NCBI GenBank assembly: GCA_964017195.1
Contig: OZ024896.1
Location: 1,178,001 to 1,242,000, forward strand
DNA length: 64,000 bases
Reading direction: 5' to 3'
Source of the DNA: Siderastrea radians
Taxonomy: Eukaryota; Cnidaria; Anthozoa; Scleractinia; Rhizangiidae
The notes under the pieces were generated by a model that saw only the letters and a program-made list of their open reading frames with translations, made no database searches and had not been told where the DNA came from. The position numbers were made by a program, and so were the translations under genes. Below are positions 15,001 to 24,668 of this stretch, piece by piece; position 1 is the first letter of the stretch; the number at the start of each line of letters is the position of its first letter.

Positions 15001-18000
15001 GGGTTTGAATGCATTTGGGACCTTTGCGCATGCAGCTAAAAGCGGCAATTAGCTTTTTAGGGTCTGGGAATGCCTCAAAATGGGGTTTTTTCCCTAAGGA
15101 TCTCACATATCGCGATTTCTTTGCACTTTTCCACAAAAGGAATTTTTTTCGGATGGTCCCAAAGGGTTTGAATGCATTTGGGACCTTTGCGCATGCAGCT
15201 GAGAGCGGCAATTAGCTTTTTTCTGCTTTTTGGGACCAATTCAAGCCCTGAAAAAGTGCAGCATTTTTTAGTATCGCCAAATTCTATAAACATAGCGCCA
15301 AATGCATTGTTTTTTGGTGCCGCAACGGGATCTGAGGTGCTTTAATGCTGGGGCCGTTGCACCAAAATCAGCACTTTTTTGAGGGACCCACCCCACCCCT
15401 CTGAAAACGGAAATATCCACCTTATCGACAGAATCGCAGACTTTCTACACAATAAACTTTTTTTTCTGATATCGCCGATTGATTTGCATTTTTTGGGGCC
15501 TCTGGGGAGCATTTTTAGCGCACCTGAGCACGTGCAACACCTTTTTTAGCCTCTGGGAATGCCTCAAAATGGGGTTTTTTCCCTAAGGATCTCACATATC
15601 TCGATTTCTTTGTACTTTTGCACAAAAGGAATTTTTTTCGGATGGTCCCAAAGGGTTTGAATGCATTTGGGACCTTTGCGCATGCAGCTGAGAGCGGCAA
15701 TTAGCTTTTTTCTGCTTTTTGGGACCAATTCAAGCCTTGAAAAAGTGCAGCATTTTTTAGTATCGCCAAATTCTATAAAAATAGCGCCAAATGCATTGTT
15801 TTTTGGTGCCGCAACGGGATCTGAGGTGCTTTTATGCTGGGGCCGTTGCACCAAAATCAGCACTTTTTTGAGGAACCCACCCCACCCCTCTGAAAATGGA
15901 AATATCCACCTTATCGACAGAATCGCAGACTTTCTACACAACAAACTTTTTTTTCTGATAGCCCCGAGGGATTTGCATTTTTTGGGGCCTCTGGGGAGCA
16001 TTTTTAGCGCACCTGAGCACGTGCAACACCTTTTTTAGCCTCTGGGAATGCCTCAAAATGGGGTTTTTTCCCTAAGGATCTCACATATCGCGATTTCTTT
16101 GGACTTTTGCACAAAAGGAAATTTTTTCGGATGGTCCCAAAGGGTTTGAATGCATTTGGGACCTTTCTGCATGCAGCTGAGAGCGGCAATTAGCTTGTTA
16201 GGGTCTGGGAATGCCTCAAAATGGGGTTTTTTCCCTAAGGATCTCACCTATCGCGATTTCTTTGTACTTTTGCACAAAAGGAATTTTTTTCGGATGGTCC
16301 CAAAGGGTTTGAATGCATTTGGGACCTTTGCGCATGCAGCTGAGAGCGGCAATTAGCTTTTTTCTGCTTTTTGGGACCAATTCAAGCCCTGAAAAAGTGC
16401 AGCATTTTTTAGTGTCGCCAAATTCTATAAAAATAGCGCCAAATGCATTGTTTTTTGGTGCCGCAACGGGATCTGAGGTGCCTTTATGCTGGGGCCGTTG
16501 CACCAAAATCAGCACTTTCTTGAGGGACCCACGCCACCCCTCTGAAAACGGAAATATCCACCTTATCGACAGAATCGCAGACTTTCTGCACAACAAACTT
16601 TTTTTTCTGATAGCCCCGAGGGATTTGCATTTTGGGGGGCCTCTGGGGAGCATTTTTAGCGCACCTGAGCACGTGCAACAACTTTCTTAGCCTCTGGGAA
16701 TTCCTCAAAATGGGGTTTTTTCCCTAAGGATCTCACATATTGCGATTTCTTTGTACTTTTTCACAAAAGGAATTTTTATCGGATGGTTCCAAAGGGTTTG
16801 AATGCATTTGGGACCTTTGCGCATGCAGCTAAAAGCGGCAATTAGCTTTTTAGGGTCTGGGAATGCCTCAAAATGGGGTTTTTTCCCTAAGGATCTCACA
16901 TATCTCGATTTCTTTGTACTTTTGCACAAAAGGAATTTTTTTCGGATGGTCCCAAAGGGTTTGAATGCATTTGGGACCTTTGCGCATGCAGCTGAGAGCG
17001 GCAATTTGCTTTTTTCTGCTTTTTGGGACCAATTCAAGCCCTGAAAAAGTGCAGCATTTTTTAGTATCGCCAAATTCTATAAAAATAGCGCCAAATGCAT
17101 TGTTTTTTGGTGCCGCAAAGGGATCTGAGGTGCTTTTATGCTGGGGCCGTTGCACCAAAATCAGCACTTTTTTGAGGGACCCACCCCACCCCTCTGAAAA
17201 CGGAAATATCCACCTTATCGACAGAATCGCAGACTTTCTACACAAGAAACTTTTTTTTCTGATAGCCCCGAGGGATTTGCATTTTTGGGGGCCTCTGGGG
17301 AGCATTTTTAGCGCACCTGAGCACGTGCAACACCTTTTTTAGCCTCTGGGAATGCTCGAAAATGGGGTTTTTTCCCTAAGGATCTCACATATCGCGATTT
17401 CTTTGTACTTTTGCACAAAAGGAATTTTTTTCAGATGGTCCCAAAGGGTTTGAATGCATTTGGGACCTTTCTGCATGCAGCTGAGAGCGGCAATTAGCTT
17501 TTTAGGGTCTGGGAATGCCTCAAAATGGGGTTTTTTCCCTAAGGATCTCACATATCGCGATTTCTTTGTACTTTTGCACAAAAGGAATTTTTTTCGGATG
17601 GTCCCAAAGGGTTTGAATGCATTTGGGACCTTTGCGCATGCAGCTGAGGGCGGCAATTAGCTTTTTTCTGCTTTTTGGGACCAATTCAAGCCCCGAAAAG
17701 GTGCAGCATTTTTTAGTATCGCCAAATTCTATAAAAATAGCGCCAAATGCATTGTTTTTTGGTGCCGCAAAGGGATCTGAGGTGCTTTTATGCTGGGGCC
17801 GTTGCACCAAAATCAGCACTTTTTTGAGGGACCCACCCCACCCCTCTGAAAAGGGAAATATCCACCTTATTGACAGAATCGCAGACTTTCTACACAATAA
17901 ACTTTTTTTTCTGATAGCCCCGAGGGATTTGCATTTTTTGGGGCCTCTGGGGAGCATTTTCAGTGCACCTGAGCACGTGCAACACCTTTTTTAGCCTCTG

Positions 18001-19926
18001 GGAATGCCTCAAAATGGGGTTTTTTCCCTAAGGATCTCACATATCGCGATTTCTTAGTACTTTTGCACAAAAGGAATTTTTTTCAGATGGTCTCAAATGG
18101 TTTGAATGCATTTTTGTTAGCTTTGGGCATGCAGCTGAGAGCGGCAATTAGCTTTTTTCTGCTTTTTGGGACCAATTCAAGCCCTGAAAAAGTGCAGCAT
18201 TTTTTAGTACGGCCAAATTCTATAAAAATAGCGCCAAATGCATTGTTTTTTGGTGCCGAAACGGGATCTGAGGTGCTTTTATGCTGGGGCCGTTGCACCA
18301 AAATCAGCACTTTTTTGAGGGACCCACTCCACCCCTCTGAAAACGGAAATATCCACCTTATCGACAGAATCGCAGACTTTCTACACAATAAACTTTTTTT
18401 TCTGATAGCCCCGAGGGATTTGCATTTTTTGGGGCCTCTGGGGAGCATTTTTAGCGCACCTGAGCACGTGCAACACCTTTTTTAGCCTCTGGGAATGCCT
18501 CAAAATGGGGTTTTTTCCCTAAGGATCTCACATATCGCGATTTCTTTGTACTTTTGCACAAAAGGAATTTTTTTCGGATGGTCCCAAAGGGTTTGAATGC
18601 ATTTGGGACCTTTGCGCATGCAGCTGAGAGCGGCAATTAGCTTTTTTCTGCTTTTTGGGACCAATTCAAGCCTTGAAAAAGTGCAGCATTTTTTAGTATC
18701 GCCAAATTCTATAAAAATAGCACCAAATGCATTGTTTTTTGGTGCCGCAACAGGATCTGAGGTGCTTTTATGCTGGGGCCGTTGCACCAAAATCAGCACT
18801 TTTTTGAAGGACCCACCCCACCCCTCTGAAAATGGAAATATCCACCTTATCGACAGAATCGCAGACTTTCTACACAACAAACTTTTTTTTCTGATAGCCC
18901 CGAGGGATTTGCATTTTGGGGGGCCTCTGGGGAGCATTTTTAGCGCACCTGAGCACGTGCAACACCTTTTTTAGCCTCTGGGAATGCCTCAAAATGGGGT
19001 TTTTTCCCTAAGGATCTCACATATCGCGATTTCTTTGGACTTTTGCACAAAAGGAAATTTTTTCGGATGGTCCCAAAGGGTTTGAATGCATTTGGGACCT
19101 TTCTGCATGCAGCTGAGAGCGGCAATTAGCTTGTTAGGGTCTGGGAATGCCTCAAAATGGGGTTTTTTCCCTAAGGATCTCACCTATCGCGATTTCTTTG
19201 TACTTTTGCACAAAAGGAATTTTTTTCGGATGGTCCCAAAGGGTTTGAATGCATTTGGGACCTTTGCGCATGCAGCTGAGAGCGGCAATTTGCTTTTTTC
19301 TGCTTTTTGGGACCAATTCAAGGCCTGAAAAAGTGCAGCATTTTTTAGTATCGCCAAATTCTATAAAAATAGCGCCAAATGCATTGTTTTTTGGTGCCGC
19401 AACGGGATCTGAGGTGCTTTTATGCTGGGGCCGCTGCACCAAAATCAGCACTTTTTTAAGGGACCCACCCCACCCCTCTGAAAAGGGAAATATCCACCTT
19501 ATTGACAGAATCACAGACTTTCTACACAATAAACTTTTTTTTCTGATAGCCCCGAGTGATTTGCATTTTTTGGGGCCTCTGGGGAGCATTTTTAGCGCAC
19601 CTGAACACGTGCAACACCTGTTTTAGCCTCTGGGAATGCTCCAAAATGGGGTTTTTCCCTAAGGATCTCACATATATTGCGATTTCTTTGTACTTTTGCA
19701 CAAAAGGAATTTTTTTCGGATGGTCCCAAAGGGTTTGAATGCATTTGGGACCTTTGCGCATGCAGCTGAGAGCGGCGATTAGCTTTTTAGGGTCTGGGAA
19801 TGCCTCAAAATGGGGTTTTCCCTAAGGATCTCACATATCGCGATTTCTTTGTACTTTTGCACAAAAGGAATTTTTTTAGGATGGTCCCAAAGGGTTTGAA
19901 TGCATTTGGGACCTTTGCGCATGCAG
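1..19926. repeat. Satellite array: 163-bp monomers and 489-bp higher-order trimers
   Basis: The whole stretch is tandem repeat. Monomer A (163 bp) carries cacatatcgcgatttcttt, cacaaaaggaatttttttcgg and gcatttgggacctttgcgc. A longer unit of 489 bp (for example, identical landmarks at 13542 and 14031) adds 326 bp between A monomers. That insert contains caaattctataaaaatag, aaaacggaaatatccacc and gcattttttggggcctctg. I count about 31 copies of the insert. 489 is exactly 3 x 163 and the two extra segments align loosely with A, so the long unit looks like an A-B-C trimer. Trimer and extra A monomers alternate irregularly: steps of 489 and 652 bp are both seen. The array is cut by the window start and ends at the recombinase element. 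Many long ORFs exist on both strands only because 489 is a multiple of three; I see no gene here. Confidence 0.97.
12348..14860. repeat. Recent segmental duplication inside the satellite
   Basis: A block around 12348-12904 reappears at 14304-14860 with shared private variants (ctcagaaatgggg, tgtatttttgcac, aaaaatgcagc, cacgaaaatcagc, cttaagggaccc). The offset is 1,956 bp, exactly four 489-bp units. This points to unequal exchange or local amplification in register with the higher-order unit. Confidence 0.85.
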
Positions 19927-19931
19927 CTGTT

Positions 19932-20926
19932 GACCTTCCTTCACCTGGGGTACGCAGTTTGTGAAAATATATATTTTTTAGCCTATTTAAGTGAGGCCTT
20001 TTAAAAGTTTGAGTGTTAGTGTGAAACGCTTTTGTTAGCAGAGACTAGTAAGGCAGTTCACTTCATCGTATCATCGAGATTTTTTTAGGAATTTTCTACA
20101 TTCTACCGAAAAAGAACTTCGAAAGAACGCATAAACATTTCTTGTAGCAACACTGGAATATTTCATGTTTGAACAGATGCCGCACGCCTTTTATTTCGCT
20201 AAGGCACCGAGCTTTTAGAAACGTGTTCTCCTAGCTTGTTAGTGTCTTGTGAAGTAAAGTACACCGAAATCATGTCCGTCGAATTACTGGGAAATTTAAA
20301 TTAGACGATATGGGGCTTAATTGAATTGAAGAAATCAATTAAAACGTGTTAGACCTGCCAAATAATCGTACATCGGATCGTATACTCCCTCTTCAAACGT
20401 TAAATGATAGAATTTTAACACATAATAAATACAAAAAGGAATAATTGTTCACTTGCCTCATTGATTTCAGAAAGGACTTTGACTTTCATTGGCCTAACGA
20501 TCTATTTAAAGAGCAACATTTAAGGACACTTCAAACTCTAAACGTTACATTAAAGCTGAATAGTAAAGGCGGAATATTTCACTACAGGAAAGCGAGGCGT
20601 ACTTTCACGAAGAAAAAAAAACAAGACAAAACAAATACAAGAAAAACGAGTGATCGAAAACACAGCCAAAAAGTCATTTGCGTGAAATGTTTCTATGAAA
20701 TGACAGATCTCGCAATTCTAATGACGTACACAACAATTAGGAACTGTTATTCCTTTCCAACAGAGTTATACCTTACGTACGTAGATCTATGGCTGTCTTT
20801 ACTTAGAACTCCGTCTCAAATCGACAGTTGATATACCCTTGTTATATTATTATGTAATAATTTTTGTAACTAAATTATATTTTATCATGGTTTATTTTGT
20901 TCAAGTGATACCATGTATCCACATGT
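19932..20926 (+). promoter_or_regulatory. Leader/promoter region of recombinase copy 1
   Basis: About 1 kb of conserved DNA precedes the first long ORF. A TATA-like stretch (cctatttaagtgagg) lies near 19981 and is conserved in copy 2. A 128-codon ORF at 20445-20831 is mostly inside the segment deleted from copy 2 and shows no recognisable domain, so I treat this region as untranslated or regulatory. Confidence 0.45.
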
Positions 20927-21736
20927 ATGAGAATACTGAAAGAGGTTGTTGGGGTTCTTTTGCGACAGACACTTTTCCAATCTGCTGCCGAGGCATTTCC
21001 AGCGCAACATCGTGAAGCCATTTGCCCTGTGACCTGTTACGGTCGACCTCGCTACGTCTTTGTGGAGATCTGCGACAGACTATTCCCGGATATACCAAAA
21101 CCTACCATAAAGTCTCGCATGCGAAATTTGGGACTCAGGCTGTTGAAAGCGCCCCAAGATATTCAAGAAACGCTACGAAAGACAAGACCTCACTTGGCAT
21201 GCCATAAAATCATCTCGCTTGTGTCCAAGCAAGACGTTCTTATTTTAGAGGCCTATCAGGATTCACGTACGCGAAACGAGAGAGAAACTGGTAGACCCGA
21301 ACATTTTCTCCGTAAAGGTAGTTTGCTAAATAGTAATGTTACTTTTAGGCGTCAACGAGCGAAATGTTTCTCAACCGCGGTAGCTCCGCCCACAGTGCTT
21401 AACATTGAAAGTGACAGTAGATTAAGTACCAACTTTTTAGTGGAAAATCTCTTAAAACCAGCTCCTCAAACTAAAGCCAATAGTCAGGCGAATTGCGATC
21501 GCGCGGAGGCTGGGTATGGAAAAAACAAAAGAGAATTAGCCGATGATATTTCGTCTGATTCAGATTCTGAAATGAGCGAACTGAACGGTTCTCCGGACAC
21601 CGATAGCAGTTGCGACAATTCAGCTGACGAAACCGGCGACCAGGCGCAACCTGAAAGCACTATTGTGGAGCTCATTAAGAAAAAAAATCTCGATGAAGCA
21701 TCCTTGGAAACGTCATTCAAAGTCTTGGCGAAATGA
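20927..21736 (+). pseudogene. N-terminal part of the recombinase protein, frameshifted (SKI/DAC-like module)
   Basis: A 269-codon ORF starts at ATG 20927 and overlaps the recombinase ORF by four bases in another frame. Residues roughly 40-115 (CYGRPRYVFVEICDRLFP ... SRMRNLGLRLL ... KIISLVSKQDVLILEAY) have the layout of a SKI/SNO/DAC winged-helix-like domain; this is my pattern match only. An acidic serine-rich linker (SSDSDSEMSE...) follows. Comparison with copy 2 shows one base missing near 21704 (catccttgg against catcctttgg). There the protein would otherwise continue into the recombinase as one chain of more than 700 residues. Copy 1 is therefore broken between its N-terminal module and its catalytic domain. 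An intron or programmed shift is possible but unlikely given the intact junction in copy 2. Confidence 0.6.
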
Positions 21737-23199
21737 AAGAATTCTTTCAATCGGATATTAACTTTAAGCGAAGACAGCCGAAAATGTCCGATTCCACATG
21801 GAGTAAGAATTTGGAACGCCTAGTCATCTTTCTGGCCTACTGTGTAAACAGGTTAAAGTTAGATCCTTGTTTACAACTGGTCGAGAACATGAACGTTGTC
21901 GACTCTTTTATCAAGTATATTAAGCAAGCAAGGCGTGGAAAGAACAATACAGCCGCATTGTACGTGAATGCACTTATCGTTGCTTCGAAATTCCTTCACG
22001 CCAATGAACGTGGAAAAAATTACGACCACGTTGAGAGCATATCTGATCTTCGGGCGCTTGCAGCCCAGCTCAACAAAGAGCATGCTGTCCTGGAAGCTGC
22101 GAAAGGACCGGAGAGTAGGCGACTTTTTTGGCCCCAGTTTCAGGAATTAACCCGTTCTCTCCATCAGCAGTTCGAAGACGAACCCAGTGCCATACAGAAA
22201 TCTCGCATTCACATGAATTTCACGCTTTTGCTTCTCTTCGCAATAAATCTGGGACGCGCTAAAGAGTTCAGAACCCTTCGCCTCGCTTCCAGTGTGCCGG
22301 ACGGTGAGATAGACGAGCTCATCAAGAAATTACCAAACGGAGAGAACCTTATCGCCTTCACGCAAAACGGCGTTGTGCGTCTCATCGAGAAAGGTTATAA
22401 AACGTTCCGTCAATACGGCCCAAACATTATAGAAATGGGCGAGTTTCAATTTGTAGATTATCACTTAAAGTACTATGTACAGCGCTCCCGACCACATCTG
22501 GTACAGAAAGGGTGTACGCATGACATGTTCTTTGTTAACAAGCGTGGTTTACCATTTCGATCGGCTGGTTCGTTTTCTGCCTACCTGGCGAAGATATTTC
22601 GAAAGAACCTCGGCTTTCATTGCACAATGAACGAAATGCGCCACGCCCTGGTCGAACACTTCAGATCCAGTAAAGACAGTTCAGATTTGCACTTGGCAGA
22701 AAGCTTAGCTCGGGTTTGCAAGCACAGCCTTCGCACGCAAATAAATGTGTATGACAGGCGAACAGAACCAGAGCGTAGAAAGAGGGCTTTGCACTATCTG
22801 AATCAGTCCGCTGTGAAAGCCATCATTGACGACATTCCAGGACCTAGCTCAGCCATCAGCGATCATGAACTGGAATCGGAAGAGGAAGAGGAAGAGGAAA
22901 GAGTTTTGCCTGCTCCGGGCGAGATATGCGCTCTCATTCCTTCCGATGTGAATCCCAAATCGCCGGAGATCTTCTTAGCTAAAGTTCTTAAGTACAATGA
23001 AGATTGTACTTTAGCTCGTCTGGCCTGGTTTAAAGAGGACGCTGTTAAACCGAATCATTACAGGTTCCAGGTTGGTCACTCAGTGTGGGAAGAAAGAGTC
23101 TCTAGTCTGATTTACCCGTTGGATATCGCTTATAATCGAGGCGACGGCACTTACGAGTTAAGGAGTTCCAAGAGTGAGATCTATCAGCAGCTGAAGTGA
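21733..23199 (+). CDS. Tyrosine recombinase (Crypton-like), catalytic part
   Basis: 488 codons. The catalytic signature of tyrosine recombinases is visible: box I arginine R175 in GRAKEFRTLRL, R303 followed by H304 in NEMRHALVEH, H331 in KHSLRTQ and the nucleophile Y340 in INVYDRR. H331 and Y340 are 9 residues apart, as usual in the family. Residues about 20-130 form the helical core-binding (SAM-like) region. After an acidic stretch (about 380-390) a C-terminal module of about 90 residues (PGEICALIP ... YPLDIAYNRGDGTYEL) may be a small beta-barrel, Tudor or BAH-like; this part is not identified. Known role of the family: cutting and rejoining circular DNA intermediates at short core sites. 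ATG 21733 lies in the middle of the original chain, so the true start is upstream in the other frame. Confidence 0.8.
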   Translation: MKEFFQSDINFKRRQPKMSDSTWSKNLERLVIFLAYCVNRLKLDPCLQLVENMNVVDSFIKYIKQARRGKNNTAALYVNALIVASKFLHANERGKNYDHVESISDLRALAAQLNKEHAVLEAAKGPESRRLFWPQFQELTRSLHQQFEDEPSAIQKSRIHMNFTLLLLFAINLGRAKEFRTLRLASSVPDGEIDELIKKLPNGENLIAFTQNGVVRLIEKGYKTFRQYGPNIIEMGEFQFVDYHLKYYVQRSRPHLVQKGCTHDMFFVNKRGLPFRSAGSFSAYLAKIFRKNLGFHCTMNEMRHALVEHFRSSKDSSDLHLAESLARVCKHSLRTQINVYDRRTEPERRKRALHYLNQSAVKAIIDDIPGPSSAISDHELESEEEEEEERVLPAPGEICALIPSDVNPKSPEIFLAKVLKYNEDCTLARLAWFKEDAVKPNHYRFQVGHSVWEERVSSLIYPLDIAYNRGDGTYELRSSKSEIYQQLK

Positions 23200-24209
23200 A
23201 ACCGGTCGAATGTCCCAGGACACAGTCTTAACCGTTACTAGAATGCTTTCCAGCCACCGCGCGAACATTTCCCAGACTTAGGCGTAGTCAAAGATGCCGG
23301 GGAACTCTAAAGGACTCAATAGGATGCGATGCGTTCGGTAAACTTTCTCCAGTTTTATTACTTAGAGCAGTAATTTTTTGGCGGGAATGAAGTTTTCGAT
23401 GATAGTGTGTTACGTAGTGTTTTAGGAGCTGGAAAACACAAGAGATTTTCTTTGAAGGTTGTTAAATATTGACTCTTTAAGTCCCAATTGTGATCAGCAT
23501 CCAATCTCTCCTGGTAATACCAATGCATAATGGAGCAGGCAGGTCATCGGAATGACGGAACTGATGAGGAATATGAGAAATCGTTTCGATGTTTAAGTGA
23601 ATTCGTCCCACTAGTAATCAATGACATGTACGGAGTCCAAGAGGGAGAAGTTGTATTTTGACACTGGGGCTTAAAGTGACGAGGGTGTAAGTTTCATCTG
23701 TTTATCTTGTTTCTGTCATCTGTGTGTGTTTCTGGAGCGCACAAACACGTTAAAACGAGCTTCTGCGCTGCTAGGTGTTTAGTGGGTAAACAAATTAGAT
23801 TTACATTTTTATTTTACTCTCATAATCGTTATTAACACAAGAGTCGTGCCAATTGGCCTTTAAATTGGAGCGCTTTTTTCGGTGTAATGTTCTAGACCGG
23901 TTTGATTGGCAGCCAGTCACCGGTACCGTCGCCGCTGGCTGTCTTTAGTATGGCCCTGTTCGTTTGTATTGGAAGTCAGTCGCGTATCAAAGCAGGGCGC
24001 TAATATCGACAACCAGGGGCAACGTTTTCATCCACTGCTTGAAATGCGCTCTATATATTTTGTTCACGTTTTGCGCCTAACAAGGGAGCGCTCCTGATGA
24101 CGTACGTTGCTCAGAGTAACAATCTGCAGAGGGTGCGCCCCGTCAGGAATTTAATTCTGACATCTTTTGTTTCGTTTATTTTAAAACGAGGCCATTTGGT
24201 AGCGCAGCA
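23200..24209. other. Non-coding stretch after recombinase copy 1
   Basis: The first 140 bases are conserved with copy 2 (aaccggtcgaatgtcccagg...) and are probably the 3' untranslated part of the element. From about 23341 no comparison is possible in this window. I see no coding potential, no clear terminal repeat and no tRNA. Confidence 0.6.
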
Positions 24210-24668
24210 TTGAGATATATTGTTGAGTTTAAATTCAATAGAGTTATTGAGCCAAAGGTTGGGTCATCGTGTGATGGGCAAGAAGAGAAAAACTTCAAAC
24301 GAGATGAGCAACGTCTCGCGGCGTTTCTGCGAACCAAGTGTATTATCTGTTACACTCCGGAGGTAACCCCTTCGCGCGAGATGCCTTGTTGCCAAAGATT
24401 TATACACGAGCATTGTTTACTAGCGTGCTTTAAGCATGCAATTGGAGGGGGTCATCGCTGTCCGCATTGCCGCGGCACATTGATTCCAATTAATAAAACA
24501 GACGAGTTGCCCTCAGATGTACCGGAACACAATCATGTGTTCCGTTTCGAGTACGTCCACTTTGTCGCACGGTCTGCAGAGGATATTGCGGACGAATTGT
24601 TTTTAGATCATCCCAGCCCTATAGCACCGGTTGGCTGGGCCGAATTTCGAAGGAGATGGCGGCACTGA
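24210..24668 (+). CDS. RING-like zinc-binding protein, possibly frameshifted
   Basis: The open frame of 152 codons carries a RING-type spacing: CIIC, then PCC, FIHEHC and finally CPHCRG, i.e. eight candidate ligands in a C-H-C arrangement typical of ubiquitin E3 ligases. The downstream part (about 100-152) ends in an arginine-rich tail and is not recognised. The open frame has no ATG before the RING. An ATG in another frame (about 24272, reading MGKKRKTSNEMS) looks like a natural start, so one base may have been lost or gained between it and the RING. It lies about 1 kb downstream of the recombinase ORF. Whether it belongs to that element is unknown, since copy 2 is cut before the equivalent position. 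Confidence 0.45.
   Translation: MRYIVEFKFNRVIEPKVGSSCDGQEEKNFKRDEQRLAAFLRTKCIICYTPEVTPSREMPCCQRFIHEHCLLACFKHAIGGGHRCPHCRGTLIPINKTDELPSDVPEHNHVFRFEYVHFVARSAEDIADELFLDHPSPIAPVGWAEFRRRWRH

Larger units (their letters stand above)
19932..23340 (+). mobile_element. Crypton-like tyrosine-recombinase element, copy 1 (right end not fixed)
   Basis: This stretch matches 60681-64000 over its full comparable length. Both copies begin g[a/g]ccttccttcacctgggg after unrelated flanks (satellite here, unique DNA at copy 2), which fixes the left end. The right end cannot be placed because copy 2 leaves the window where the two still match (about 23340 here). Content in order: about 1 kb of leader, an N-terminal ORF, and a tyrosine-recombinase ORF. 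There is no reverse transcriptase and no obvious terminal inverted repeat, which fits Cryptons rather than DIRS or DDE transposons. Copy 1 holds about 190 bp (about 20463-20655) that copy 2 lacks. The lineage assignment within Cryptons is inference. Confidence 0.75.

Noticed and set aside
1..19926. Dozens of ORFs of 60-223 codons on both strands (for example MHLGPLRMQLRAAIS... and MLPRGPKKCKSLGAIRK...)
   Set aside because: They are translations of the satellite. The 489-bp period is a multiple of three, so frames stay open. Both strands are equally open and there is no domain, promoter or codon signal.
1..19926. CRISPR-like array
   Set aside because: Repeats are head-to-tail without unique spacers, in a eukaryotic genome.
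20445..20831. 128-codon ORF in the recombinase leader
   Set aside because: Mostly inside a segment missing from copy 2, with low-complexity lysine runs and no domain.
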